A model generated the notes under the pieces. It had not been told where the DNA came from, did no database searches, and was given only the letters and a program-made list of their open reading frames with translations. Positions 1 through 7,797 of a stretch of 11,331 nucleotides of DNA are shown here, piece after piece (position 1 is the first letter of the stretch; each line of letters opens with the position of its first letter). Source of the stretch: Alphaproteobacteria bacterium (lineage in GTDB: Bacteria; Pseudomonadota; Alphaproteobacteria; Sphingomonadales; Sphingomonadaceae); contig JAHJWA010000418.1 in the NCBI GenBank assembly GCA_018828205.1, forward strand, positions 1 through 11,331, given 5' to 3'. The position numbers and the translations under genes are program-made.

Positions 1-958
1 GCGAGTGCCCGCGGCCGCTTCGGGAGGGAAGATCCTGTCAATCCGCGAGCGATCATCGGTCGTGATCCGGACGTCCATCGCTTTCACATTTTCCTCGAGC
101 CGCGTACGCTTCCTTGTCCCGGGAATCGGCACGATGTCCTGGCCCTGTGCCAGAAGCCACGCGAGTGCCAACTGGGCGGGAGTGCAGCCCTTCTCACGGG
201 CCATTGCCTCCACCTCAAACACAAGATCGAGGTTCTTCTGGAAGTTTTCCCCCTGGAAGCGCGGCCCGGTGCGGCGGTAGTCATCCTCGTCCAGGTCCTC
301 GATACGGCGAATCTGTCCGGTAAAGAAACCTCGCCCCAGCGGGCTGTAAGGAACAAAACCGATGCCGAGTTCACGTATTGTGGGTAAAATCTCATCTTCC
401 GGGTCGCGACTCCAGAGCGAATATTCGGTCTGAAGTTCCGAAATCGGGTAAACCGCATGCGCGCGGCGAATTTTGTCGGGTGCGGCCTCGGATAGGCCCA
501 GATATCGGACTTTCCCCGCCTTTGACCAGTTCGGCCATCGCGCCCACCGTATCCTCGATCGGTGTGTTCGGATCGACGCGGTGCTGATAATATAGGTCGA
601 TATAGTCGACTCCGAGGCGCTTCAACGAGGCATCGCAAGACTGGCGCACGTAGTCCGCGTCTCCGCGAATACCGAGAAATTCGCCATTCTCGCCGCGCAC
701 GTTGGCGAACTTGGTCGCCAGCACTACCTCCTCACGCCGTTCCGCTATGGCTTTGCCGACTAGAACCTCGTTGGTGAAAGGGCCGTACATGTCGGCCGTG
801 TCCAGAAAGGTGACTCCCAGATCGAGGGCGCGGTGGATCGTCGCGACCGCCTCCGTCTGGTCCACACTTCCATAAAATTCCGACATGCCCATGCAGCCCA
901 GGCCGAGGGCAGAGACCTGAAGGCCCTGCGAGCCGAGCTTTCGAGTGGCAATTTGCAT
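1..958 (-). pseudogene. Aldo/keto reductase, one-base frameshift, 3' end beyond the window
   Basis: This would encode an NADPH-dependent reductase of ketones or aldehydes (AKR superfamily, TIM barrel). The first 148 codons carry a complete catalytic tetrad: Asp53 and Tyr58 in FLDTADMYG, Lys83 in LATKF and His126 in YYQHR. After AELVKGG the frame breaks at a run of four G (plus-strand CCCC, 514-517). Read as is, the protein ends at 392 after about 188 residues with an unrelated tail. Removing one G restores KVRYLGLSEAAPDKIRR and an uninterrupted family-like frame to position 1, including YSPLGRGFFTG and the cofactor-binding stretch IPGTRKRTRLEEN. Only about ten C-terminal residues should lie outside the window. 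The ATG at 958 was chosen because AAGGA (970-966) sits 7 nt upstream; a TTG at 964 is the alternative. The gene follows the hydrolase after 213 nt, so it may have its own promoter. The lesion may be a real mutation or a homopolymer sequencing error. Confidence 0.85.
514..517 (-). other. Frameshift site: extra G in a G-run of the aldo/keto reductase
   Basis: The coding strand reads GTC AAA GGC GGG GAA AGT here. Family-like sequence resumes only if one of the four G is dropped (GGC GGG AAA GTC CGA TAT CTG). Both flanking halves are otherwise intact with no further stop, so this is the only lesion visible. A G-run is typical of an assembly indel but also allows real slippage. Confidence 0.8.
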
Positions 959-1171
959 TTGCAATTCCTTATCTGTTTGGGCACGCCCACCGTCCGGGGA
1001 TTATTCCCCACCAGCCCAGCCTTGACAGCGACCAAACCTGCGGGGTCGCCGTTTTCGAACCTATGGTTGAGGTCGTAATCCGTTCCGCCGACCGAGGGCA
1101 TCAATCTCCAATTCGCCGGGTTCTTGTCTCCTACGTTGACCCGACAACTCACTGGAACCACCGATCGGCCG
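959..1171. other. Non-coding gap between hydrolase and aldo/keto reductase
   Basis: This 213-nt stretch is the largest non-coding interval in the window; all other gaps are 61 nt or less. I found no convincing -35/-10 pair on the minus strand. It holds a short inverted repeat, GGGGA-TTAT-TCCCC (996-1009), and the arm of an imperfect hairpin that reaches back over the hydrolase stop codon. The last bases are the ribosome binding site of the aldo/keto reductase. The gap suggests that the main operon ends or weakens after the hydrolase. Confidence 0.5.
966..970 (-). promoter_or_regulatory. Ribosome binding site of the aldo/keto reductase
   Basis: The coding strand reads AAGGA, followed by 7 nt and then the ATG at 958. 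This spacing favours the ATG over the TTG two codons upstream. Confidence 0.6.
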
Positions 1172-1182
1172 CTAGTTGTTCC
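1154..1182 (-). terminator. Imperfect hairpin over the hydrolase stop codon, weak terminator candidate
   Basis: On the coding strand GGAACAAC (1182-1175) can pair with GTGGTTCC (1161-1154) at 7 of 8 positions, around a 13-nt GC-rich loop that contains the hydrolase TAG. No U-tract follows, so it is not a classical intrinsic terminator. It may be a chance structure. Confidence 0.2.
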
Positions 1183-2143
1183 AAAGAGCCAGAACAGACC
1201 GCAACGCGGTTACGAATGCCAATGGCTGGTCGAGCATCAGGTGGTGTCGGGCCTCAGGAATGGCAATTATGGGAATATTAGCGCCACCAAGTTCGCGGAT
1301 GTATTCCGCCGAGTCCCTTGTGAAGAGCTGGCTACTCTCCCCATGTACGATGGCCTTGCGGCCCGGGGCGCTCACCAGGCGCTGTCCAACCGTGAGCCAT
1401 TCGTCCGGTTTGTTGCTCCTCCGAAAGACCTCAGGCGAGAACTTCCAGGTCCATCCGTCGCCATCCTGACGCAGGGAGTGATATGCCATGTAGTCCAGCA
1501 GGAATGGCTCGCCGACTGACTGGGGCGGAGAAAGGATGTATCGCGTTCGTGCCGTTTGGTAGCTCGGGTAACGGTTTTTAGGCTTATCGGGGTCGCCGGA
1601 GCCAGGGCTCGACCGTCTAAGGTTCCAGTATTGCTCGAGAAGCTCGGGCCGCATGATCATCAGATCGCAGACCACCACCCCGCAAAAGGCCTCCGGCGAT
1701 TGGGTCACAGCGGTCAACGCGGCTCCTGCGCCGAAACTGTGCGCGACGATTGTAGGTTTCTGGCCGCCCTCGAACAAATCCAGCGCCTCGGCCATCTCGG
1801 CGAACTCCCGTCCCCTTCCCTCCAGATCGGCTCGCCCGCGCATTTCGCTGTCGCCCATTCCCGCGAGATCGAACGCCACCACATCGTAGTCTTCCGCGAG
1901 AAACGGCGCGATGAATGCAAAGCAACGCGCATGGGCGAGGAAGCCGTGACTCATCAAAACCTTGGGCTTGGCGCGATCGCCCCAGCGGAAGTAACGTGTC
2001 CTTGCGCCGTTGATCTCGACGAAGCCTTCCTCGCGTGGAACGTTGAGAGCCGCTACGAACCATTCTGGCAGATGTGAACCATCTCCCGCCCAGACTGGAT
2101 CGATGTCGGCTGAAAGAGTATCTGTTCGGACCGTCTTATTCAT
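1172..2143 (-). CDS. Alpha/beta hydrolase (esterase/lactonase-like)
   Basis: This 323-residue protein has an alpha/beta-hydrolase fold. Visible elements, in order: the oxyanion-hole segment MSHGF (64-68), the strand and turn VVAFDLAGMGDS (88-99), the nucleophile elbow VAHSFGAG with Ser136 (133-140), a likely cap region at about 165-245, a candidate acid Glu269 in VHGESS, and the catalytic His300 or His301 in EARHHLMLDQP. The elbow reads A-H-S-F-G, so the first glycine of GxSxG is alanine, which is tolerated in the family. The ATG at 2143 shares one base with the TGA of the upstream monooxygenase (TGATG), implying translational coupling. Hydrolases next to Baeyer-Villiger monooxygenases commonly open the ester or lactone these make, and that is the inferred role here. 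Dehalogenase or epoxide hydrolase activity cannot be excluded. It has no signal peptide and is probably cytoplasmic. Confidence 0.85.
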   Translation of the reverse strand: MNKTVRTDTLSADIDPVWAGDGSHLPEWFVAALNVPREEGFVEINGARTRYFRWGDRAKPKVLMSHGFLAHARCFAFIAPFLAEDYDVVAFDLAGMGDSEMRGRADLEGRGREFAEMAEALDLFEGGQKPTIVAHSFGAGAALTAVTQSPEAFCGVVVCDLMIMRPELLEQYWNLRRSSPGSGDPDKPKNRYPSYQTARTRYILSPPQSVGEPFLLDYMAYHSLRQDGDGWTWKFSPEVFRRSNKPDEWLTVGQRLVSAPGRKAIVHGESSQLFTRDSAEYIRELGGANIPIIAIPEARHHLMLDQPLAFVTALRSVLALWNN

Positions 2144-3777
2144 CAGATTATGCAGCCCTCATTGGCAAATTTGCTGGTAGCGAAGCCGCGGTAGCCATCG
2201 CGCGCCACGTCTTCGCAGCTTGCTGCGTAAATCGATACGCTGGGGAAATTGATAAGCTGTCGCTTCTTGCCGGGAATGTTCGCGCCCATGTACCAAGAGT
2301 CCGCTTCGGGGAAGAGTGTCATCGCGCCGGCCTGCGCGACCATTTCGGTCCACGCTGCCTCTGCCTGCGGATCGGCCTCGAAACGGTCGAACCCTTCATC
2401 GCGCAGCCAGACCATGAAATCGCAGATCCAGTCACCCTGAATCTCGGCGCTCGTCGGGCCGTTGGAAAAGCCCGAAGGGCTTAGCGGGCCGTAAGCGAAC
2501 AGCATGTTGGGAAACCCCGATACCGCCATTCCCAGATAGGCGCGCAAGCCATCTTCCCATGCTCGCGAAAGTCCACGGCCGCCAGTCCCGGCGATGTTCA
2601 TGTCGATCAACCCGCCGCGCCCGGCGTCGAAGCCGGTGGCGAAAATGATGAGGTCGCATTCGACCTCGCCGTCTTGGGTTTTGATGGCGTGCGCCTCGAT
2701 GCCGGTGATCGGATTCGCCCCGAGATCGACGAGTGAAACATTGTCTTGGGCGAAAATCTCGTAATAGTCCTGTTCTAGCGAAGGGCGCTTGGTGCCGAAT
2801 GGATGAGGGGGCGCGAAAGGCGCGAGTTTCTCGGCCAGGTCGGAGTCTGTGATGCGTGCGCGAACCTTGTCGCGCCAGAAATCGTACGCATGCCGATTGG
2901 CTTTGCGATCAGTAAGCAGGTCGGCGAAGTTGGCGTACCAGAACCCCAGCCCGCCGCGCTGCCAGAGGGCTTCGAAGTGGGCATTGCGCGTCGCTTCGTC
3001 GACCTCCAAAGCAGAGACTTCAAGCGACTGGGCTTCAAATCCACCGCTTGTCAGCCGGCGCTGTTCGAAAATTGCGGGGTAGCCCTGCTTTTCGCGCTCC
3101 TGAACTTTCTTGGACAGGATCTCCTGCCGCATGGGCAGGGCCAGGATAGGGGTTCTCTGGAACAGGGTCAGCGTTCGCGCACATTTCGCCGCTTCCTGGG
3201 CGACCTGCACACCGCTCGCACCCGTTCCGATCACAGCAACCTTGCGACCATTCAGATCGATGCCTTGCTGCGGCCAGTGCGCCGTATGGCACCATTCGCC
3301 TGCCAAATCCTCAATGCCCGGAATGTCGGGGATATACGGCTTCGACGCGAAACCGAGGGCGGGTAAAAGGAAGCGAGTCGATACCGATTGCCCGCCCTCA
3401 AGCTGTAGATTCCATAGTCCCGGCCCCGCATCAAAATCGGCGCTTTCGACCCTCGATCCCATCCGCATCAGCGGCCAAAGCTTCAGCGTATCGCAGACAT
3501 GCCGAAAATAGGCTCTCAGCTCTTCCCACCCGGGAAAGCGCTCGCTCCAGGACCATGATCTCCATAGCTCGGGCAGCGAAAATTCGTACAACGGAACCTG
3601 AGAATCCACGCGAGCGCCAGGGTAGCGGTTCCAGTACCAGATCCCGCCCGGCTCAGCCGCCGCGTCGACAAGCACCACGTTGAACCCGGCTTCGCGCAGC
3701 TTGTGCAGGAGGTAGATGCCGCTGAAGCCGGCGCCGACAACCACGGCGTCGTAATCGGGAGGTGTGCGCTCGGTCAC
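2143..3777 (-). CDS. Type I Baeyer-Villiger monooxygenase (FAD/NADPH)
   Basis: This 544-residue flavoprotein should insert one oxygen atom next to a ketone carbonyl to give an ester or lactone. The FAD Rossmann motif GAGFSG is at 15-20, followed by the family stretch GGIWYWNRYPGARVD (44-58) with Asp58. The fingerprint FxGxxxHxxxWP appears at 158-169 with Leu in place of Phe. The NADPH Rossmann motif GTGASG is at 184-189, Lys330-Arg331-Pro332 marks the expected catalytic arginine, and ATGFD is at 380-384. The length is usual for the family. The GTG at 3777 was chosen because it overlaps the ligase stop codon by four bases (GTGA) and puts the Rossmann motif 15 residues in; a longer open frame upstream lies inside the ligase gene and looks unlike the family. 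A plain flavin N- or S-oxygenase is the alternative, but the fingerprint favours Baeyer-Villiger chemistry. The substrate is unknown. Confidence 0.9.
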   Translation of the reverse strand: MTERTPPDYDAVVVGAGFSGIYLLHKLREAGFNVVLVDAAAEPGGIWYWNRYPGARVDSQVPLYEFSLPELWRSWSWSERFPGWEELRAYFRHVCDTLKLWPLMRMGSRVESADFDAGPGLWNLQLEGGQSVSTRFLLPALGFASKPYIPDIPGIEDLAGEWCHTAHWPQQGIDLNGRKVAVIGTGASGVQVAQEAAKCARTLTLFQRTPILALPMRQEILSKKVQEREKQGYPAIFEQRRLTSGGFEAQSLEVSALEVDEATRNAHFEALWQRGGLGFWYANFADLLTDRKANRHAYDFWRDKVRARITDSDLAEKLAPFAPPHPFGTKRPSLEQDYYEIFAQDNVSLVDLGANPITGIEAHAIKTQDGEVECDLIIFATGFDAGRGGLIDMNIAGTGGRGLSRAWEDGLRAYLGMAVSGFPNMLFAYGPLSPSGFSNGPTSAEIQGDWICDFMVWLRDEGFDRFEADPQAEAAWTEMVAQAGAMTLFPEADSWYMGANIPGKKRQLINFPSVSIYAASCEDVARDGYRGFATSKFANEGCII

Positions 3778-5387
3778 GCCCCGAGGACCGCCTTTTCGGC
3801 GATCGATTTCGCGGTGCCATAATCTGGTTTGCCGTTCGATGCGCGCAGGGGGGTTTTTGTCGGATGGATGGACTTTGGCGTCTTGTAGCCTGCCAATTGC
3901 TTTCGGACATGGGCCCTGACCGCGTGCTCGTCGAACAGCGTGGCGTCGGTGAGATGGACGACTGCGGTAACGGCCTGGCCCCATTTGTCGTGTGGGACGC
4001 CGACGACCAGCGCGTCACCGATGGCGGGGTGGGTCTTGAGGATCTCCTCGACCTCTTCGGGGTAAACCTTCTCGCCAGCGGTGTTGATGCATACGCTGCC
4101 ACGACCCAGCAAGGTGAGGCTGCCATCGGCCTCTACGGTGCACCAGTCCCCCGGAATGGAGTAGCGCACGCCATCGATGGTACGGAACGTCTTCGCTGAC
4201 TTCTCGGTATCCTTGTAATATCCGGCGGGAATTGCACCCTTGCGAGCAATAAACCCCGGCACCCCGCTTCCCGGCTCCACTTTCCGGTCCTGTTCATCGA
4301 ACACATCGCAGAATTCACCGATGCCGAACTTGGCCGTATTGGTGCCTCCTTGCGCGGTGGTGACCGAGAGGCCGAAACCAAGCCCCTCAGACGCGCCGAA
4401 GCTGTCCATCAAGACCACCTGAGGAATATGCCTGCAGAGCTCGGCCTTGACCTCCTTGCTCCACATCACACCCGACGAGATTATGGTCACGAGGCTGGTG
4501 GTATCCCAGCGGCCTGGGTGTTCATCGAGCGCGCGAAGCATGGGCTTGGCAAAGGCGTCACCCACGATCGCGATGCTTTCCACCTTGTGCCTGTTAACGG
4601 TTTCCCACATTTCCACAGCATCGAATGACGGATCACCCAGCGTGACGATGGCGCCTCCCGACATAAGCGTGCCGATCGCGGTGATGAAGCCTGTCCCGTG
4701 CATAAGCGGGCAGGCGGGAAGGGTTCGCCGACCCGGTCCTTCGCTCCGGATCAGCGCGACATTTTCTTCGAGCGTTTGGGGCACCGGGCCGATCAGCTTC
4801 TGCGCATCCAGCTGCGCCTTGCGCATGTCATCATGCCGCCACATCACCCCCTTGGGCATGCCGGTAGTCCCGCCAGTATAGATGAAAAGAAGATCGCCGG
4901 GCGAACGTTCGATGCCGAGCGCCGATCCGTCGCCTTCCTGCGCAAGGGTCTCATAGGGAACCGCAAACGGCGCGATATGCGAAGCGTCGCCAATTTCCAC
5001 GAAGGTGTGAACCTTGCTTAAGCGCTCCTTGAGCGCGACGATGCAGTCTCTGAACTCCGAACTGTAGACGATCACCTCGCTGTCGGAATCGTCGAAGATG
5101 TATAGAACTTCATCGGCCTGGTAGCGGTAATTGATGTTTACATGGGTCAAGCGACCCTTGAAGCAAGCTGCCATCAGCTCGCCGTATTCGGGACGGTTAC
5201 GCATATAGAAAGCGACCTTGGCGCCATCACCGGCTCCACGTTTACGCAGCGCGCGCGCAACATTGTTCGAACGCGCGGACATTTCGGGCCATGTGACCAT
5301 CCGCTCACCATGGATCAGGGCCGGCGCATCCTCTGGCATGGCTGGCTCGATCGCGTCGAGAATGTCGCCGAGATTCCATTCGATCAC
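3774..5387 (-). CDS. Acyl-CoA ligase, FadD19-like AMP-forming
   Basis: This 537-residue ANL-superfamily enzyme activates a carboxylic acid through an acyl-adenylate to a CoA thioester. The ATP-binding P-loop YTGGTTGMPKG is at 170-180, the A5 motif SFGASEG at 329-335, the A7 Asp in IPGDW at 411-415, the hinge region LGRGSVCINTAGEKVYPEEVE at 427-447, and the C-terminal catalytic Lys520 in SNGKPDY. All key residues are present. The overall style (LLFIYTGGTTGMPKGVMW, ASEGLGFG) resembles FadD19-type ligases that act on steroid or other bulky side-chain acids; that specificity is inferred from memory of the family. The GTG at 5387 was chosen because AGGAG (5399-5395) lies 7 nt upstream and the resulting N-terminus fits the family. 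The gene follows the small dehydrogenase by 61 nt and overlaps the monooxygenase start. Confidence 0.9.
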   Translation of the reverse strand: MIEWNLGDILDAIEPAMPEDAPALIHGERMVTWPEMSARSNNVARALRKRGAGDGAKVAFYMRNRPEYGELMAACFKGRLTHVNINYRYQADEVLYIFDDSDSEVIVYSSEFRDCIVALKERLSKVHTFVEIGDASHIAPFAVPYETLAQEGDGSALGIERSPGDLLFIYTGGTTGMPKGVMWRHDDMRKAQLDAQKLIGPVPQTLEENVALIRSEGPGRRTLPACPLMHGTGFITAIGTLMSGGAIVTLGDPSFDAVEMWETVNRHKVESIAIVGDAFAKPMLRALDEHPGRWDTTSLVTIISSGVMWSKEVKAELCRHIPQVVLMDSFGASEGLGFGLSVTTAQGGTNTAKFGIGEFCDVFDEQDRKVEPGSGVPGFIARKGAIPAGYYKDTEKSAKTFRTIDGVRYSIPGDWCTVEADGSLTLLGRGSVCINTAGEKVYPEEVEEILKTHPAIGDALVVGVPHDKWGQAVTAVVHLTDATLFDEHAVRAHVRKQLAGYKTPKSIHPTKTPLRASNGKPDYGTAKSIAEKAVLGA

Positions 5388-5394
5388 ATCAGTT

Positions 5395-5403
5395 CTCCTC
5401 TCC
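5395..5403 (-). promoter_or_regulatory. Ribosome binding site of the acyl-CoA ligase
   Basis: The coding strand reads GGAGAGGAG, ending 7 nt before the GTG at 5387. It decides the start, because the frame stays open well upstream into the dehydrogenase gene. Confidence 0.65.
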
Positions 5404-5448
5404 GTACGGGCTGGCGGATCTGGCGCGCTCGCCTCCCGGTAAAACTTA

Positions 5449-6540
5449 TCAGGCGGCTTTGGTCCAGCCTTGAAGCACCGCTGCCTCGGCCCGCACCGTT
5501 TCCGGCCCGCCAAGGACCTGTCGGTCGAACCCGATCCGCTTGAAGAAGTAGTGCAGGCCAAGCAGATCGGTGAAGCCCATTCCGCCATGTACTTCGGTGG
5601 ACGTGCGGGCGACGAATCGATGAACTTCGGCCGTGTGGGACTTCGCTTGGCAGGCGACCAGCGATGCCTCATTCGGCATCGCGTCGAAGGTGTGGGCGGC
5701 GAACCAGACCAGCGAACGACACGGTTCGTGCCGTGCGGCCATCTCGGCGCACATATGCTTGACCGCCTGGAAACTGCCGATGAGGCGACCGAACTGTTCG
5801 CGCTGACCAGCATAAGCGACGGCCTTCTGGATCATGGTCTCGCCCGCGCCCAGGCTGTCTGCCGCCAGGATCACACGGCCCGCATCGCGCAGCCGGGAAG
5901 TTGCAACTCCGCCATCGTCAGCAAGTGGCTCTGCCTCGGCACCGTCAAAACGTAATTCCCCGACGCTTCGGGTGCGATCAATTGTGGTCAACGAGATAGT
6001 CGTCAGCCCAGATGCTTCGGCGTCGACGAGGTGTAGCCTGCCTTTTGCGTCGGCCACGATATAGGCGTCGGCGCCTTTGAAATCGAGGCAGAACAGGGCA
6101 GTGCCGGTGAGCTTTCCGGCAGCGGAGGAAACACCCGAACCGTCCCGCGTTTCTACCGTTTCGGAGATCGCGACACCGACGCGCACCTCCCCGCGCGCGA
6201 TCTTGGGCAGCCAGCGCGCTTTTTGCTCCTTGCTACCCGCCTCGCGCAAGGCGATCGGTGCAAGAACCTGACTGGCGAGAAACGGTACCGGCGCGACCGC
6301 AAAGCCAAGCTGCTCCGCTACTACCGTCGCATCAAGCAAGGTCATGCCGAGGCCGCCATGTTCTTCGGGGACCAGCATTCCGCCGACTCCCAGAACGTTG
6401 AGGGCCTCCAACACCCGGTCGCTCGCCGGATTCTCCTGCTCCGCACACCAGCGAACGTGGTCGAGCGGGCAGGTGTCCCGAAGGCAGTGCGCAACCGCGT
6501 CACGCAGCATCTGCTGATCCTGCGAAAGTCCGAAGTCCAT
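5449..6540 (-). CDS. Acyl-CoA dehydrogenase, small subunit (ChsE-type partner)
   Basis: This 363-residue protein of the acyl-CoA dehydrogenase family would form an alpha,beta-desaturase with the large subunit encoded just upstream. It has an N-terminal helical domain (about 1-115), a degenerate middle beta-domain (about 116-215) and a C-terminal helical domain with the FAD-contact segment AYAGQREQFGRLIGSFQAVKH (242-262) and EVHGGMGFT (316-324). The helix position that holds the catalytic Glu in the large subunit is here RDAGRVILAADSLG, with no Glu. The MCAD-type C-terminal Glu is also absent, because LGGPETV stands where YEGT is expected. It is therefore probably a FAD-binding but non-catalytic partner, as in alpha2beta2 heterotetramers of mycobacterial cholesterol degradation. 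Its ATG (6540) shares one base with the large-subunit TGA. Short length and low motif quality are usual for such partners. Confidence 0.87.
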   Translation of the reverse strand: MDFGLSQDQQMLRDAVAHCLRDTCPLDHVRWCAEQENPASDRVLEALNVLGVGGMLVPEEHGGLGMTLLDATVVAEQLGFAVAPVPFLASQVLAPIALREAGSKEQKARWLPKIARGEVRVGVAISETVETRDGSGVSSAAGKLTGTALFCLDFKGADAYIVADAKGRLHLVDAEASGLTTISLTTIDRTRSVGELRFDGAEAEPLADDGGVATSRLRDAGRVILAADSLGAGETMIQKAVAYAGQREQFGRLIGSFQAVKHMCAEMAARHEPCRSLVWFAAHTFDAMPNEASLVACQAKSHTAEVHRFVARTSTEVHGGMGFTDLLGLHYFFKRIGFDRQVLGGPETVRAEAAVLQGWTKAA

Positions 6541-7790
6541 CAGTTTGCTCCCTGCGCCTGGTGTGCGGGGGCCGTCGTTTGCTGCCCCGCAGCCGCAATC
6601 CTTGCCGGCTTCGGCTCGCGCGGCATGTCGAGGCCGCGTTCGGCGATTATGTTCTTCTGGATCTGGGCGGTCCCGCCGCCGATGATGAGACCGAGCTGGA
6701 ACATGTAGTTCCATTGCCACGCTCCTCCATCGCGTTCGCGAGGGCTGTGGTGATAAAGGATACCCATCTCGCCCATGGCGTCGATCGCCAGCGCGGAAAT
6801 CTGATGGGCGAGTTCGCAGCTTTGCAACTTCACAATCAGCTTGGCCATCCCGCCCGGTTCTCCCTTCAGGCTATCGGAAAGGACGCGCATGCCGTTGTAC
6901 TTCATTGCTGCCACTTCTGCCTGAAGCGCGACCAGTCGGTCGCGCAGGACCGGATTGTCGATCGCTCGCCCCTCACCGGTGCGTTCGTCCTGCATCAGCG
7001 CGATGAGCGCCTGCATCCTGTTTTCCAGCGCGTCGGGATCGCCCAGCATCCCCCGCTCGTGACCTAAAGTCGCGTTCGCGACCAGCCAACCCTGGCCCCG
7101 CTGGCCAACGATCTGGTCCACCGGGACGCGGACATCGGTAAAGAACGTCTCGTTGAACTCGGCATGGCCGGTCATCGTCTTCAGGGGGCGAACCTCGATC
7201 CCCGGCGTGTCCATCGAAAAGATCAGGTAGGAGATGCCGCCATGCTTGGGTGCGTCCGGTTCGGTCCGCACCAGGCAAAAGATCATGTCGGCCTGCCTTG
7301 CGGTGCTGGTCCAGATCTTCTGCCCGTTGATGACGAACTCGCCATTCTCGACTCGCGCGCTCGTCTTCAGGTTGGCGAGGTCGGACCCGGCGCCAGGTTC
7401 GGAATAGCCCTGGCACCAGACCACGTCGCCCTTCAAGGTGGGCTCGATCCAGCGCCGCTTCTGTTCCTCGGAGCCGAGTTCGAGCAGGGTCGGCACCAGC
7501 ATCGATATTCCCTGGTTGGCGAGCCCTCCCGGCATTCTGGCCCGCGAAAACTCCTCTGCGACGATGCGCGATTCGAGGATATCCGGCTCTGCTCCGTACC
7601 CGCCGTACTCGCAAGGAATTGTCCGTGCGGTGTAGCCGTGCGCGATCAGCAGGTTTTGCCATTCGATCGCCTCGGCCGAAGGGCGGGCTGCCCGATCACC
7701 CGGAGGCGGCGCAAGATGGCGGTGCTCTTTGATGAATGCGCGCACCTCTTGGCGGAAGATATCGTATTCGGGTCCGTAGTCGAGATCCAT
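6540..7790 (-). CDS. Acyl-CoA dehydrogenase, large subunit with helix-G glutamate
   Basis: This 416-residue acyl-CoA dehydrogenase inserts a double bond between C-alpha and C-beta of an acyl-CoA. The N-terminal domain (1-120) is followed by the substrate/FAD signature QGYSEPGAGSDLANLKTSA (127-145) and VINGQKIWTS (153-162). Glu245 in TLGHERGM occupies the helix-G position used as catalytic base by isovaleryl-CoA dehydrogenase and, from memory, by ChsE4/FadE26 (Glu247). The C-terminal IIGGGTAQIQKNIIAERGL (369-387) has Gly where MCAD has its Glu, as in other members of this group. A proline/alanine/glutamine-rich tail follows (about 393-416). The ATG at 7790 was preferred to an in-frame ATG at 7838, which lies inside the DUF35 gene, because homology begins at MDLDYGPEYD; the upstream ribosome binding site is weak. 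The gene lies 7 nt after DUF35. The usual partner electron acceptor, ETF, is not encoded here. Confidence 0.9.
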   Translation of the reverse strand: MDLDYGPEYDIFRQEVRAFIKEHRHLAPPPGDRAARPSAEAIEWQNLLIAHGYTARTIPCEYGGYGAEPDILESRIVAEEFSRARMPGGLANQGISMLVPTLLELGSEEQKRRWIEPTLKGDVVWCQGYSEPGAGSDLANLKTSARVENGEFVINGQKIWTSTARQADMIFCLVRTEPDAPKHGGISYLIFSMDTPGIEVRPLKTMTGHAEFNETFFTDVRVPVDQIVGQRGQGWLVANATLGHERGMLGDPDALENRMQALIALMQDERTGEGRAIDNPVLRDRLVALQAEVAAMKYNGMRVLSDSLKGEPGGMAKLIVKLQSCELAHQISALAIDAMGEMGILYHHSPRERDGGAWQWNYMFQLGLIIGGGTAQIQKNIIAERGLDMPREPKPARIAAAGQQTTAPAHQAQGAN

Positions 7791-7797
7791 GGCGTTT

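Noticed and set aside
392..958. Treating the 188-residue product of the aldo/keto reductase as a genuine short gene
   Set aside because: Its last 40 or so residues are out of frame with the family, while the correct downstream frame continues intact to the window edge.
996..1009. GGGGA-TTAT-TCCCC inverted repeat as a terminator or operator
   Set aside because: The five-base-pair stem is too short, has no U-tract on either strand and is isolated.
760..1161. Minus-strand open frame starting in the gap upstream of the aldo/keto reductase
   Set aside because: Most of it overlaps the reductase in another frame, its start is GTG without a good ribosome binding site, and the translation matches no family I recognise.
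1556..2077. Long plus-strand open frames opposite the hydrolase, and similar ones opposite the dehydrogenase (7164-8003) and monooxygenase (2803-3366)
   Set aside because: They are antisense to genes with clear family motifs, have no recognisable domains, and reflect the low stop-codon density of GC-rich DNA.
3778..3984. N-terminal extension of the monooxygenase to an upstream start near 3984
   Set aside because: The extension overlaps the 3' end of the ligase gene, is rich in Arg/Pro unlike the family, and would put the Rossmann motif far from the N-terminus.
5388..5813. N-terminal extension of the acyl-CoA ligase upstream of 5387
   Set aside because: It runs through the small dehydrogenase gene in another frame, and a good ribosome binding site precedes the GTG at 5387.
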